This document shows positions 44,006 through 53,129 of a stretch of 64,000 nucleotides of DNA, piece by piece. Each line of letters starts with the position of its first letter. The stretch's first letter is position 1. The position numbers and the translations under genes were made by a program. Source of the stretch: Sporolactobacillus spathodeae (GTDB lineage: Bacteria; Bacillota; Bacilli; Bacillales; Sporolactobacillaceae); the NCBI RefSeq assembly GCF_016908935.1, contig NZ_JAFBEV010000004.1:1-64000 (forward strand). Reading direction: 5' to 3'. A model generated the notes under the pieces. The model saw only the letters and a list, made by a program, of their open reading frames with translations, did not search any database and was not told where the DNA came from.

Positions 44006-45298
44006 ATGAACGGAATCATTCATTTGCTTAACCAATACGGATATATTGCCATATTTATATCACTCATGCTCGAACTTATCTGCATCCCGATTCCAAATGA
44101 AGCACTCCTTAGTTATGTAGGTATTCTCGCTTTCAAAGGAAAAATGAATCTTTTTTTATCTATCTTCTTTGCCGGTATGGGTGGAATAATCGGGGTCACG
44201 ATCTCGTATTGGATTGGCTATAAACTCGGTGCACCATTCTTTCGTAAGTTCGGCCACTATATCCATATGGGGCCTGAAAAAATGGAAAGAATAGCGAAGT
44301 GGTACGGTAAATATGGGAAGGTCTTGCTGATTTTCTCTTACTTCGTTCCTGGAATACGCCATATTGCGAGCATTATTTCTGGGATTATTCATCTACCCTT
44401 TCGTTCTTTTTGTTTCTTCTCTTACATAGGGGTCTATCTTTGGGTGAGCACCTTTGTTTTCCTCGGCTTCATACTGGGTCCGGAATGGGACAAGTATCAA
44501 GTCGAAATTAAAAAATGGCTCTTATTGATCAGCATACTTATTTGTATTGGTCTTATCGGTTATTTTGTGATTAAGGCGAATAAAGATTATCTTAAAGAAT
44601 CCATTTTGCTTCTATTTAAATCTTTTTTTAAGCGCTACAGAAGCTTTTTAAGAATTAAACTCTATATTGTCTGCGTCTTTATAATTTTTGTCTCTCTTTT
44701 TACATTTATGATCGGATTGATTCAAGACTTCGTTGCTCAAGAGTTCAATCATTTCAACACGATATCAAGAACAATCATTTTCTCTCTATTCAATGATCAT
44801 TGGCGTCCACTTATGAATCATTTGTATACTCTATCTTCATGGACGGCTTTGGGCATTGTTTTCATTTTCACAGTACTCATCATCTTTATCAATAATACAA
44901 ACCGCTGGCTTGAACTTCTTTTCTTAACAATAATCGTGGTCGGTAGTTTTCTCTTCTCATCCGGTTTACGCTGGGTATTCCATTATATACTAAGTAGCAG
45001 CACGGTCAGTTCAGATTTTCCAGACATGAACGCAGTGACCTTTGTTACTTTCTATGGCGCACTCTTGCTGATGTTTCTGCGTCATCAAAGGAATTATATT
45101 TTCGGAGGGATTTTGTTTTTCGTATTAATTTTCATTTTATTAAGTTTTTCTATTTGCAATGTCTATCTCTATCATATAAACCCAAGTGATTTAGTTGCGG
45201 GCTACGTCTTTGGAGCAGCCTGGGTTACTGGAATGGCATTTACACTTGAATTATTTCGCTTTGTGTCACTTCTGAAAAATGACTATAAAACCGGTTGA
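44006..45298 (+). CDS. DedA domain fused to a degenerate PAP2-like domain
   Basis: 430-residue polytopic protein. Residues about 1-190 are a DedA/VTT domain (IPNEALLSYVGI, SYFVPGIRHIASIISGIIHL with the family Arg). Residues about 215-425 have the helix pattern of PAP2 lipid phosphatases, but the catalytic motifs are broken: FPSGHA reads FPDMNA (about 338-343), and the SR-x5-H motif reads CNVYLYHINPSD (about 384-395), with Ser-Arg lost and His shifted by one. Catalytic PAP2 activity is therefore doubtful, and the domain may only bind or move a lipid phosphate. DedA-PAP2 fusions with intact motifs recycle undecaprenyl pyrophosphate in other bacteria. SD GTGGAGG. Confidence 0.8.
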   Translation: MNGIIHLLNQYGYIAIFISLMLELICIPIPNEALLSYVGILAFKGKMNLFLSIFFAGMGGIIGVTISYWIGYKLGAPFFRKFGHYIHMGPEKMERIAKWYGKYGKVLLIFSYFVPGIRHIASIISGIIHLPFRSFCFFSYIGVYLWVSTFVFLGFILGPEWDKYQVEIKKWLLLISILICIGLIGYFVIKANKDYLKESILLLFKSFFKRYRSFLRIKLYIVCVFIIFVSLFTFMIGLIQDFVAQEFNHFNTISRTIIFSLFNDHWRPLMNHLYTLSSWTALGIVFIFTVLIIFINNTNRWLELLFLTIIVVGSFLFSSGLRWVFHYILSSSTVSSDFPDMNAVTFVTFYGALLLMFLRHQRNYIFGGILFFVLIFILLSFSICNVYLYHINPSDLVAGYVFGAAWVTGMAFTLELFRFVSLLKNDYKTG

Positions 45299-45344
45299 GT
45301 CTGATTGCAAAACTACCAAATCATATCTATTCAAGCGCATAAAA

Positions 45345-45368
45345 ATAGAGCGCCGGATGAGCGCTCAA
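45345..45368 (-). terminator. Terminator of the SHOCT gene
   Basis: Minus strand GAGCGC-TCATCCG-GCGCTC followed by TATTTTTATGCGCTTGAA. Confidence 0.8.
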
Positions 45369-45399
45369 GAAACATCGATTACATTTCGAAGGTTTATTA

Positions 45400-45657
45400 T
45401 CACTTTTTTAGTACGTCTTTCATTTTCTTATATTCTTCCTCTGTAATCTCACCTTTTGCGAACCGTTCTTTAAGTATTTCTTCGCTACGTGAGTAATTTT
45501 CCGATCCAAAAAGATGGTTGCCTCGCTTAATCAATAGAAATACCAAAATGATGACAACCAGTAAGAACAGCATCTGAATAATCCCTCCTACTAAGGCCGA
45601 TCCATAGCCCCAGCCCATCATTCCATTATTCCAACCCCAACCCATCATTAGGCTCAC
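45400..45657 (-). CDS. SHOCT-domain small membrane protein
   Basis: 85 residues: a Met/Trp/Gly-rich N-terminus (MMGWGWNNGMMGWGYG), one membrane helix (about 25-43) and the C-terminal SHOCT motif EEILKERFAKGEITEEEYKK. Proteins of this exact layout are frequent in copper and heavy-metal resistance clusters of Firmicutes; their molecular role is unproven. SD AAAGGAGCG. Confidence 0.85.
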   Translation of the reverse strand: MSLMMGWGWNNGMMGWGYGSALVGGIIQMLFLLVVIILVFLLIKRGNHLFGSENYSRSEEILKERFAKGEITEEEYKKMKDVLKK

Positions 45658-45747
45658 GCTCCTTTCTTTACACAGATATTCTTCTTATTAGGATTAAATG
45701 ATTGCTCATTAATAATCATTCGCACGTCACATGAAAATTTTGTCATT

Positions 45748-45850
45748 AGAAAAACGAGACTTATCCAAGTCTTTTTTTGCAACAAGTGCACGCCGGCTGT
45801 CGCCTTCCGCGGGCGCCACGTCAACTTTAGAAGTTCAAAGTCTTATACGA
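45748..45850 (+). repeat. Dispersed intergenic repeat, copy M
   Basis: AGAAAAACGAGACTTATCC, AAGTCTTTTTTTGCAACAAG, degraded core GGCTGTCGCCTTCCGCGGGC, then GCCACGTC and AAAGTCTTATACG. Confidence 0.75.
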
Positions 45851-45937
45851 GCCGCGCCGGTATTGTTCCTAAAAGGTGCTCGAGTGCGTTACTGACCCAC
45901 CTTTCCCAAACGGGTCATAAATGTTTCTTCTTGAGAC

Positions 45938-45970
45938 AAAATGAGGACTACGCTTATAGTCCTCATTTTT
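45938..45970. terminator. Bidirectional terminator downstream of the 64-residue protein gene
   Basis: AAAATGAGGACT-ACGCTTAT-AGTCCTCATTTTT. Confidence 0.85.
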
Positions 45971-46035
45971 CTATTGATCATTTTTATTAGCGAGATCCGA
46001 CGGAAGTTTTACTACCATTGATGCATAGAGTTGAG

Positions 46036-46230
46036 TTACCCTCTGATATCAATCAATTTGCCGAGTCCTTCCGCAGCTTCGCTACCCTGGTCATTGTCAT
46101 GATCTTTGTCTACAGCCGCTGCTTGTACTTGTTGATTTTGCTGTGCTGCATGTAATTGCTGAGCTTGTGCTTGTTGTGTTGCATAATCGAATCGATTCTG
46201 AATGCTCGATGAGACACCACTTATCGACAT
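46036..46230 (-). CDS. Small Gln/Ala-rich protein, motility-protein-like C-terminus
   Basis: 64 residues, soluble, with a Gln/Ala-rich heptad-like stretch (YATQQAQAQQLHAAQQNQQV), an acidic middle (DKDHDNDQGSE) and the closing GKLIDIRG. The opening SISGVSSSIQ and the IDIRG ending recall YjfB-type small putative motility proteins, but the match is weak. The start is ATG at 46230 after AAAGGAGGGGGAAC. Divergent to the 53-residue gene at 46490. Confidence 0.55.
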   Translation of the reverse strand: MSISGVSSSIQNRFDYATQQAQAQQLHAAQQNQQVQAAAVDKDHDNDQGSEAAEGLGKLIDIRG

Positions 46231-46489
46231 AGTTCCCCCTCCTTTCATTGAATGTCACATAGATTATCGTCAATAGTTAGAGCAAGTGAAGGAAAATCAG
46301 CAAGATTTAATATTAGAAAATTATCATAAATCAAATGGGATTATAATGAGCGTTCTGAATCTGTCCGAATTTCTTTAACAAATGCTCGAGATAGACCTCA
46401 TAAATGATTATTCAATAATCAGGAACACATCGTGATTAGGCGAATAACATGGTTGCGTAAAGGTTGATGAAAGGAATGAGGTGTTTGGT

Positions 46490-46651
46490 GTGAATCAGAC
46501 GCGCGAAGTCGTTTTACAAAATGAATGGAATAAAGTCATTGCATCTTCTTTCAGCTTTATCGGTGTGTTATTTTTTTTAGTCTCTGCAATTATTTCTTTA
46601 TCAGCGACCTACAAATCATACGTTCTCGCAACTGAAAATATTTCTGTCTAA
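46490..46651 (+). CDS. Small single-helix membrane protein, unknown
   Basis: 53 residues from GTG: VNQTREVVLQNEWNKVIASS then a hydrophobic helix (about 21-42) and a short tail. The SD-like GAGGTGTTTG stands before the GTG. Immediately followed (15 bases) by the 78-residue gene, suggesting an operon. No family recognised. Confidence 0.55.
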   Translation: MNQTREVVLQNEWNKVIASSFSFIGVLFFLVSAIISLSATYKSYVLATENISV

Positions 46652-46666
46652 GAAAGGAATCGTAAA

Positions 46667-46903
46667 ATGAACACAATTATTAAAATTTTGGAGGATGTAA
46701 AAAAATTGGTGACTTATTGTGAGCAGAATCAGATGAGTCTCGAAGATTGCATACTCTGCTTACAGGTACTCCAACTGATGCAAAATCACGAGACAGCGAA
46801 CGAAACAACCGTATTAATGAAACAGTCTGGACAGTTATTTGACCAATCCAGTCAGGTCATGTCCAATTTATTCAATTGGGTTGAATCGCAAAAGTCGGAA
46901 TAA
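46667..46903 (+). CDS. Small helical protein, unknown
   Basis: 78 residues, soluble, mostly helical with amphipathic spacing (IIKILEDVKKLVTYCEQ; VLMKQSGQLFDQSSQVMSNL) and three Cys (YCEQ, DCILC). SD AAGAAAGGAATCG. Possibly partners the upstream membrane peptide. I do not recognise it. Confidence 0.6.
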   Translation: MNTIIKILEDVKKLVTYCEQNQMSLEDCILCLQVLQLMQNHETANETTVLMKQSGQLFDQSSQVMSNLFNWVESQKSE

Positions 46904-46958
46904 GTGGCGAGCACGGTGAAATGAATAACAATTTCCTTAAGATTACAACAGATTTTTT

Positions 46959-47045
46959 TAGAAAAACTTGGCTTAACCAAATCCTTTTTTTGCGTCACGT
47001 ACTTCGGCTGTTCGCTTGCCGCGTGCACCGACGTTTCCAAGCTGG
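46959..47045 (+). repeat. Dispersed intergenic repeat, copy N (short)
   Basis: AGAAAAACTTGGCTTAACC, T-run, GTACTTCGGCTGTTCGC and TTGCCGCGTGC, then CGTTTCCAAGCTGGAGCC. Confidence 0.75.
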
Positions 47046-47054
47046 AGCCCCCAT

Positions 47055-47088
47055 TAAAAAAAGACGAAAAACCTGGTTGGGTTTTCGT
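47055..47088 (-). terminator. Terminator of the copper-island small-gene operon
   Basis: Minus strand GACGAAAACC-CAACCA-GGTTTTTCGTC followed by TTTTTTT. Confidence 0.9.
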
Positions 47089-47127
47089 CCCCTATAAAGA
47101 AGAATCGATGTAAAATTATTTTACAGA

Positions 47128-47382
47128 TCAATGATGATGTCCATTACCTTTCTTCATCATAGCCGGCATCATAAACAGATGCATCAATGGGCAAATGAGT
47201 ACCGCCGCGAGGATGAGCAAATTTGATCCTGAAAATCCCCCTGTGAAAAACAGACCGATGATCACAGCTATTGGGATAATGAGGCAGACAGCCATCATCC
47301 GATGATGATTGTGTTGCTGCGTTCCATGTTCATCATGATTTTCATTTTCCTGTTTATGATCATGATTTCCACAACAATTCAT
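47128..47382 (-). CDS. His-rich small membrane protein (DUF2933-like)
   Basis: 84 residues: a cytosol- or surface-facing His/Asn-rich head (MNCCGNHDHKQENENHDEHG), two membrane helices (about 30-48, 53-72), Met-rich MMPAMMKKG and a closing HHH. Composition suggests metal binding. It is common in copper clusters of Gram-positive bacteria. SD AAGGAGG; follows the 64-residue gene by 22 bases. Confidence 0.7.
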   Translation of the reverse strand: MNCCGNHDHKQENENHDEHGTQQHNHHRMMAVCLIIPIAVIIGLFFTGGFSGSNLLILAAVLICPLMHLFMMPAMMKKGNGHHH

Positions 47383-47404
47383 TATAAATTCCTCCTTAAT
47401 TTTA

Positions 47405-47599
47405 TTATTCTTGCTTACTTTTAAGCTGCTGAAGTTGTTCCTTCAAGCGTTTATTCTGTTCTTTCAGGTCATCTACTTCAGTAGAACTTTTTTGATGTCC
47501 GGAATGTTTTGCGTCTGAATGATTTCCTCTCATCATCAATAACATCATTGGGAGCATCATCAGCGGACAAGCAAGTAACGCTAACCAGCTCAGATCCAT
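47405..47599 (-). CDS. Met-rich small membrane protein with coiled-coil tail
   Basis: 64 residues: one helix that is itself Met-rich (LACPLMMLPMMLLMMRG), a His patch (NHSDAKHSGHQ) and a C-terminal coiled coil (DDLKEQNKRLKEQLQQLK). SD GAGGAGG. Likely same operon as the next gene; metal-linked role inferred from composition and place. Confidence 0.7.
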   Translation of the reverse strand: MDLSWLALLACPLMMLPMMLLMMRGNHSDAKHSGHQKSSTEVDDLKEQNKRLKEQLQQLKSKQE

Positions 47600-47688
47600 T
47601 GATTCCTTCCTCCTCTCATTCTTTAATCATGATTTTAGACTAGAATTGTGTTGAACTTGTGTGGAAAGCATGTTGAAAGTGAATAAAT

Positions 47689-47880
47689 TCTCAGAAAAAA
47701 TTTTGGCATAGCCAAGTCCTTTTTCAACAATTGCGCTTCGGTTGCTCGTTTCCTCGGGCGCCGCGTCTCCTCTGACAAGCGAGAATCTGCGGGGGCTCAC
47801 TTGACTCGCAGTTCCCGCAAGGCGCCAGAGCACCTGCGCTGCATTTTTGTGCACAAATCCTTATACTTTCTTAAAAAGGT
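47689..47880 (+). repeat. Dispersed intergenic repeat, copy O (long form)
   Basis: Near full length: TTGGCATAGCCAAGTCC, TTGCGCTTCGGTTGCTCG, GACAAGCGAG, TCTGCGGGGG, CTCACTTGACTCGC, CCCGCAAGGCGCC, AGAGCACCTGCGCTGC, CTTATACTTTC. The core is damaged (TTTCCTCGGGC). Confidence 0.85.
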
Positions 47881-47881
47881 A

Positions 47882-48082
47882 TTATCCTTTGTTTCGGTAA
47901 TGGAACCAGACATAAAGGATGCCGAAGAGGATCGCAGGGCAGGCGGCCCACATGCAGACTTTGAAAAGAGTTCTTCCAAATGCAAGAAAGCTTTCATGGC
48001 CAAATGCATTGGCAGAGAAGAGTAGGCAGGTAAGTCCCATGATGATTAAAAGGATGGAAAAAAACCAATCTATTTTCTTCAT
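47882..48082 (-). CDS. Small two-helix membrane protein
   Basis: 66 residues with helices at about 6-25 and 37-57. Its ATG overlaps the stop of the histidine kinase (TAATG), so translation is coupled and it likely belongs to the sensor module. No family recognised. Confidence 0.65.
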   Translation of the reverse strand: MKKIDWFFSILLIIMGLTCLLFSANAFGHESFLAFGRTLFKVCMWAACPAILFGILYVWFHYRNKG

Positions 48083-49491
48083 TAGCTAATCCCGCCCCTT
48101 CTCTGCTTTTTTTCATGAGTAAAGATTAATATAAAAGTCGTCCCGACACCCATTTGACTAGCCACGCGAACCGTTCCACCCTGCATTTCAACGTATTTTT
48201 TGACGAGGGATAAACCTAAACCTGTCCCGCCGTATTCACGCGCACGGGACTTCTCCACTCGATAAAATCGCTCAAAAATGTAAGGCAACTCTTTTTCAGG
48301 AATGCCAATGCCGGTGTCTGAAACAGACAGAATAGTTGCTTCTTTTGTCGCAGTCAGTCGTACAAGAACACTGCCCTTCTCCGTATAGCGGATGGCATTT
48401 TCAAGTAAATTTAAAAGCACCTGCTCCATCCGCTTTTGATCGCCTCGTAAAAGAGGGATAGGATCATGTATATCGATCTGTATACTTAACCGCTTATTTT
48501 CAGCTTTAAGTTTAACTTTCTGAACAGCTGTTTTAATGGTTACTTTCAAATCCATCCATTCCATATTCAATTTGATCTGTCCTTCCTCCATTTTTGAGAG
48601 GTCGAACAGGTCATTAATCAAATGTTCAAGTCGGACGGATTCCTGATAAATAATAGACAGATACTGCTCTTTTTCTTTATCAGAATCAACTAATCCATCT
48701 TTAAGAACTTTAGCATACCCCTGTAGATAAGTTACTGGCGTTCGGAGTTCATGTGAAATGTTTGAGAAAAACGCTCGCCGTGTATCGCGATATCTTTGCA
48801 GACTTGCAGCCAGATCATTAATGGAGTGCCCAAGCATACCAATTTCATCCTGACTTCCGACCTGAAGCCGCGCCTCCCAGTTTCCTTTTGCCATTGTATT
48901 GGTCATTTGTTGCATTTGAAGCAGTCGACGTGAAAGTAGTTTACTCATGATTAGAATCATCCCTAAAGCGAGAAGAAAAGCGCCTAATCCAGAAAGCATC
49001 AGCAAATTCCGAAGGCGTTGTAAGGAATTGTCTATTTTTTTCATGGATGAGACAATATAGAGCGCAGATCCCGTCGTTCTTCCCATTCGAACAGGTTTTC
49101 CAACGACATAAAACCGATTTCCCTGACTATCCTGTTTTTGAAAGGCTACAGAATGGCCGGAATGCAGTCGGTGGGTATCACGTGCCCGTATAAAAGATAG
49201 ATTCTGCTTTTTTTCTCCTGAAAGCGTCAAAATTTTTCCTTCATGAGTCAACCAAAAGACCTTCACACTTGAAAATTTAGCAAAAGCGCGAATCATGGAT
49301 TGCGAAGAGCTATCATTAGACGCTGCCATGGTTACAAAGTGTGCCGCAATTTCCTGTGTATTGTCCTTCATTTGCGCATCATAGAAATTGGTGAACAAGC
49401 GATCCACCGCAAGGCCGGAAGACACGAGAATCACAATCATCAGCGCGAGTACAGCCGCACCCAATTTTAAGCCAATTCGATTGATCGTCAT
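48082..49491 (-). CDS. Sensor histidine kinase of a copper/envelope-stress two-component system
   Basis: 469 residues: helix (about 8-30), extracellular sensor (about 31-165), second helix (about 166-190), HAMP (about 190-242), DHp with SHELRTPVTYLQGY (phospho-His near 252), and ATPase boxes NLLENAIRYT, DTGIGIP and GGTGLGLS. A complete kinase. Overlaps the response regulator by four bases. Position between copZ and metal-type small proteins suggests metal or envelope sensing, like CusS; the signal is not visible. Confidence 0.9.
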   Translation of the reverse strand: MTINRIGLKLGAAVLALMIVILVSSGLAVDRLFTNFYDAQMKDNTQEIAAHFVTMAASNDSSSQSMIRAFAKFSSVKVFWLTHEGKILTLSGEKKQNLSFIRARDTHRLHSGHSVAFQKQDSQGNRFYVVGKPVRMGRTTGSALYIVSSMKKIDNSLQRLRNLLMLSGLGAFLLALGMILIMSKLLSRRLLQMQQMTNTMAKGNWEARLQVGSQDEIGMLGHSINDLAASLQRYRDTRRAFFSNISHELRTPVTYLQGYAKVLKDGLVDSDKEKEQYLSIIYQESVRLEHLINDLFDLSKMEEGQIKLNMEWMDLKVTIKTAVQKVKLKAENKRLSIQIDIHDPIPLLRGDQKRMEQVLLNLLENAIRYTEKGSVLVRLTATKEATILSVSDTGIGIPEKELPYIFERFYRVEKSRAREYGGTGLGLSLVKKYVEMQGGTVRVASQMGVGTTFILIFTHEKKQRRGGIS

Positions 49492-50195
49492 GATTTTCCA
49501 ACCTCTGCCTCAAATTTGTAGCCGACCCCCCAGCTTGTCTGAATCGGGTTATAGGCTAAACCGGATCTTTTTAATTTCTCTCTGATATTTTTGACGTGGA
49601 TATCAACAACCCGCGCATCTCCTTCGAAATCATAACCCCATATTTGCTCGATCAACTGTTCACGGGACAGAACACGGCCTTTATTTTTCGCCAGCGTTGC
49701 AAAAAGATCGAATTCTTTTGGGGTTAAATCCAACGATTGATCATGAACAAAGACCTGGCGTCCATCTCTGTCAATCGTTAATTCAGAAAAATACAGCACA
49801 TCGTTATTTGTTTGATTGGCAGGTGTCGAAGATGCGCGACGAATCAATGCATGAATACGCGCAATAAGTTCCTCCGGGTCAAAGGGCTTCGTCAGATAAT
49901 CATCAGCCCCGAGTTCCAACCCCTGGACTTTTTCTTTTGTCTCACCGAGAGCCGTTAGCATCAGGATAGGAACAGATTGTGTCTTCCGGATCGATCGGCA
50001 GACCTGCCAACCATCCATATTGGGCATCATTACATCAAGGATGACCAGATCAAAGGACTGATTTTTTATTTTCAGCAGCGCTTCATGACCATCCGCTGCC
50101 TCAACAGGATTAAAGCCTTCTTTGGACAAATAGATCCGTAACAAATTGCGTAACTTCCAGTCATCATCCACCATTAAGACCTGTAATTTCTTCAC
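49488..50195 (-). CDS. OmpR/PhoB-type response regulator
   Basis: 235 residues: receiver domain with DDD pocket, phospho-Asp in DLVILDVMMPNMDG, Thr in MLTALGE and Lys in YLTKPFDPEE; C-terminal winged helix with LTPKEFDLFATLAKNKGRVL and VDIHVKNIREKL. The GTG at 50195 has AAGGTG at best spacing; ATG at 50201 is possible. Pairs with the kinase at 48082. Its targets may be the copA/copZ, small membrane protein or MCO genes. Confidence 0.9.
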   Translation of the reverse strand: MKKLQVLMVDDDWKLRNLLRIYLSKEGFNPVEAADGHEALLKIKNQSFDLVILDVMMPNMDGWQVCRSIRKTQSVPILMLTALGETKEKVQGLELGADDYLTKPFDPEELIARIHALIRRASSTPANQTNNDVLYFSELTIDRDGRQVFVHDQSLDLTPKEFDLFATLAKNKGRVLSREQLIEQIWGYDFEGDARVVDIHVKNIREKLKRSGLAYNPIQTSWGVGYKFEAEVGKS

Positions 50196-50285
50196 ATACA
50201 TCACCTTCTTCCATCATACAGCAAATATTTTCGTGATAATATTTTTCAACAAATTAAAATCAGCGCACATTCTTACTTATCGCCT

Positions 50286-50322
50286 AAAAAAAATGCCTCT
50301 AACCCATTCCGGGCGAGGCACT
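50286..50322 (-). terminator. Terminator of copA-copZ
   Basis: Minus strand GTGCCTC-loop-GAGGCAT followed by TTTTTTT. Confidence 0.85.
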
Positions 50323-50331
50323 TCGTAACAA

Positions 50332-50547
50332 TTAATTCTGTCCGACAACATCGTATCCTTGTTCTTCAACTGCTTCTTTCATCTTACCGAATTGAACCCT
50401 TGCCTCATCATATTCAACTGAGGCTTTACCTTTTTCAAGATCCACTGAAACATCAGATACACCATCTAATCCCTTTAAAGCATTTGTAACTGAGGCTTTA
50501 CAATGTCCGCAATGCATACCTTTTACATCAAGTGTAGTCTTTGCCAT
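50332..50547 (-). CDS. copZ: Copper chaperone
   Basis: 71-residue HMA-domain protein with the Cu(I) site GMHCGHCKAS (Cys near 13 and 16). It carries Cu(I) to the N-terminal domains of CopA, encoded 65 bases upstream on the same strand. SD AAGGAGATTG. Confidence 0.95.
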   Translation of the reverse strand: MAKTTLDVKGMHCGHCKASVTNALKGLDGVSDVSVDLEKGKASVEYDEARVQFGKMKEAVEEQGYDVVGQN

Positions 50548-50612
50548 AAGTCATCAATCTCCTTTTCATCTTTTTGATGCACTTTAGATTCTCAATCAAA
50601 AAACTTTCAATA

Positions 50613-53012
50613 TCAGACTTTGACCCGTTTCAGTCGTAAACTATTCGCTACAACGGATACAGAGCTGAAGGCCATGGCAGCACCGGCTACCCATGGCGCA
50701 AGCAGGCCAAGTGCGGCCACAGGAATGCCGACAATATTATAGAACAGTGCCCAAAACAAGTTCTGGCGAATGTTTCGCATCGTTTTCCGGCTTAATTCAA
50801 TCGCTTTTGGAATATGAAGCAGATCGCCACCAACCAATGTGATATCAGCTGCCTCAATCGCCACGTCCGTTCCAGTGCCAATCGCCATACCGATATCTGC
50901 TGTAGCCAATGCAGGCGCGTCATTTATTCCATCACCGACCATGGCTACCTTCAGTCCTTTTTCTTGAAGCATTTTTACTTTAGCTGCTTTTTCCTCGGGA
51001 AGGACCTCGGAAAACACATGGTCAATGCCTGCCTGTCTGGCAATTGCCTGAGCCGTCCGCTCATTATCGCCAGTAATCATATAGACCGAAAGACCGCGTG
51101 CCTTCAATGCTTCAATCGCTTGTTTCGAAGATGTCTTGATCGTGTCTGCAACGGCAATGATCCCCTGAAGTTTTCTATCGTAGGCGATAAACATTGCCGT
51201 TTTTCCTTCCGACTCAAGCTTCTTCATTTGATCCTCAGCCTCAGAATAAGAGATACCTTCCTCTTTCATCAACCGCCGTGTGCCTATTGCTATTTCCTTT
51301 CCGGAAACATTTGCTTTAATACCATAACCGGCAAGAGCTTTGAACTGATCCGGTGATGGAAGCTCTAGGCTGCTCTGCTTCCCATAAGTAACAATCGCCT
51401 GTGCAAGCGGATGTTCACTGGCTGATTCAGCTGAAGCAGCAAGCGTTAAGAGTTCTTCCTTTGCTGTGCCATTCAATGCAACAATGTCAGTAACTTCCGG
51501 TTTCCCATTCGTAATTGTCCCCGTCTTATCGAATAGTATCGCCTGCAGATTTTGGGTTGTTTCCAGAAATTCACCTCCTTTAAAAAGAATGCCGTTCTCA
51601 GCTCCTTTGCCGGTTCCAACCATGATGGATGTCGGCGTTGCTAATCCTAAAGCGCAAGGGCAGGCAATCACAAGGACGCTAATAGCCGCAATCAACGCTG
51701 GGGCAAAATGACCCGGCGTGACAAACAGAATCCAGACAAGAAATGCCAGCACCGAAATACCGATAACAATCGGTACAAAGATACCCGAGATACTGTCAGC
51801 GAGCCGTTGGATCGGTGCTTTTGATCCTTGGGCTTCTTCAACAATTTTGACAATCCCGGCGAGTGCCGTATCTTTCCCCACTTTTTCAGCCTTCATTGTT
51901 AGCATGCCGTTTGCATTTACCGTTGCACCGATGACTTTGTCATCTATTTGTTTTTCAACAGGAATGGATTCACCGGTAATCATCGATTCGTCAACAGAAG
52001 AACGGCCGGCGACAACGATACCATCTACAGGTATTTTTTCTCCAGGTTTGACACGTAACAAATCACCGACAGCAACCTGATCGATCGGTACTTTTCGTTC
52101 CTTCCCATCCTCAATGATTGTGGCCTCTTTGGCTTGCAATCCCATCAGTTCAGTAATCGCCGCAGTCGTCCGCCTTTTTGCACGTGATTCAAAATATTTC
52201 CCCAACAGGACAAGTGTAATTAAGAGAGCACTCGTTTCAAAATAGAGTTCAGGATTGGTGAGTCCGCCGAATTGATAACGGAAAGCCTCAAATGCACTGT
52301 AAAAATAAGCAGCGCTCGTACCCAATGCTACGAGGACATCCATATTAGCACTCTTATTTAACAGAGCTTTTATACCGCTGACATAAAACTGGCCACCGAT
52401 ATAAAACTGCACAATACCGGCCACGATAAGTTGGAACCATGGATTCATCAGCAAGCCAGGGATCGGAAGACCTATATTAAAAGGTAAATGTGCAATCATC
52501 GTGTAAAGTAGCGGCAACGAAAGAATAGCGGATAAGATCAGTTTCACAAATTTTTTCCTGAGTTCCATTTCTTTCGCGTCCATCGCCTGTTCTTTTTTGG
52601 GAACAGCCCTGTAACCAAGCTTTTTCACTTGATCGAAAATTAAATGAGGCTCAGTAATCCCAGGCTGAAAGATCACAGTTCCTGATTCAGTCGCTAGATT
52701 AACCTGGGCTGATACGACACCAGCCATACGGCCCAATCCTTTTTCTATGCGCGTGGCACAGGAGGCACAAGTCATTCCGAGAATGGTAGCATCCAACCTT
52801 TGCGTTCGTACTCCGTAGCCCAGCTTTTCAATCTTTTGTACAATGTCCGTGGGTTTTGCCTTCTCCTCATTGATGGTCACCTTTGCTTCTTCCAAGGCGA
52901 GGTTGACATTCGCCTCGACGCCATCTATCTTATTAAGCGACTTTTCAATCCTTGTTGAGCAGGAGGCACAGGTCATTCCAGTAATCCCGATCTGCATCGC
53001 CTTTGAACGCAT
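50613..53012 (-). CDS. copA: Cu(I)-exporting P1B-type ATPase
   Basis: 799 residues: two N-terminal HMA domains, each with GMTCASC (about 12-18 and 79-85), eight membrane helices, actuator TGES, membrane metal site ACPCALG, phosphorylation site DKTGT, HP in SEHPLAQAI and hinge [11 protein letters not shown]. It exports cytosolic Cu(I). The promoter upstream carries a CsoR-type operator, and copZ follows. A csoR gene, often adjacent in Bacillales, is absent here. SD GGGGATGAGATGA. Confidence 0.97.
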   Translation of the reverse strand: MRSKAMQIGITGMTCASCSTRIEKSLNKIDGVEANVNLALEEAKVTINEEKAKPTDIVQKIEKLGYGVRTQRLDATILGMTCASCATRIEKGLGRMAGVVSAQVNLATESGTVIFQPGITEPHLIFDQVKKLGYRAVPKKEQAMDAKEMELRKKFVKLILSAILSLPLLYTMIAHLPFNIGLPIPGLLMNPWFQLIVAGIVQFYIGGQFYVSGIKALLNKSANMDVLVALGTSAAYFYSAFEAFRYQFGGLTNPELYFETSALLITLVLLGKYFESRAKRRTTAAITELMGLQAKEATIIEDGKERKVPIDQVAVGDLLRVKPGEKIPVDGIVVAGRSSVDESMITGESIPVEKQIDDKVIGATVNANGMLTMKAEKVGKDTALAGIVKIVEEAQGSKAPIQRLADSISGIFVPIVIGISVLAFLVWILFVTPGHFAPALIAAISVLVIACPCALGLATPTSIMVGTGKGAENGILFKGGEFLETTQNLQAILFDKTGTITNGKPEVTDIVALNGTAKEELLTLAASAESASEHPLAQAIVTYGKQSSLELPSPDQFKALAGYGIKANVSGKEIAIGTRRLMKEEGISYSEAEDQMKKLESEGKTAMFIAYDRKLQGIIAVADTIKTSSKQAIEALKARGLSVYMITGDNERTAQAIARQAGIDHVFSEVLPEEKAAKVKMLQEKGLKVAMVGDGINDAPALATADIGMAIGTGTDVAIEAADITLVGGDLLHIPKAIELSRKTMRNIRQNLFWALFYNIVGIPVAALGLLAPWVAGAAMAFSSVSVVANSLRLKRVKV

Positions 53013-53129
53013 TCATCTCATCCCCTCATATCCGTTCATCCAGAAGTCAAGTCAACATCTAGAGTAATTGTTTGTATTTGTTCCAAGAAAGCATTATCGT
53101 GGCAGCTCTTGCCATCTCCTTTCACTTTC

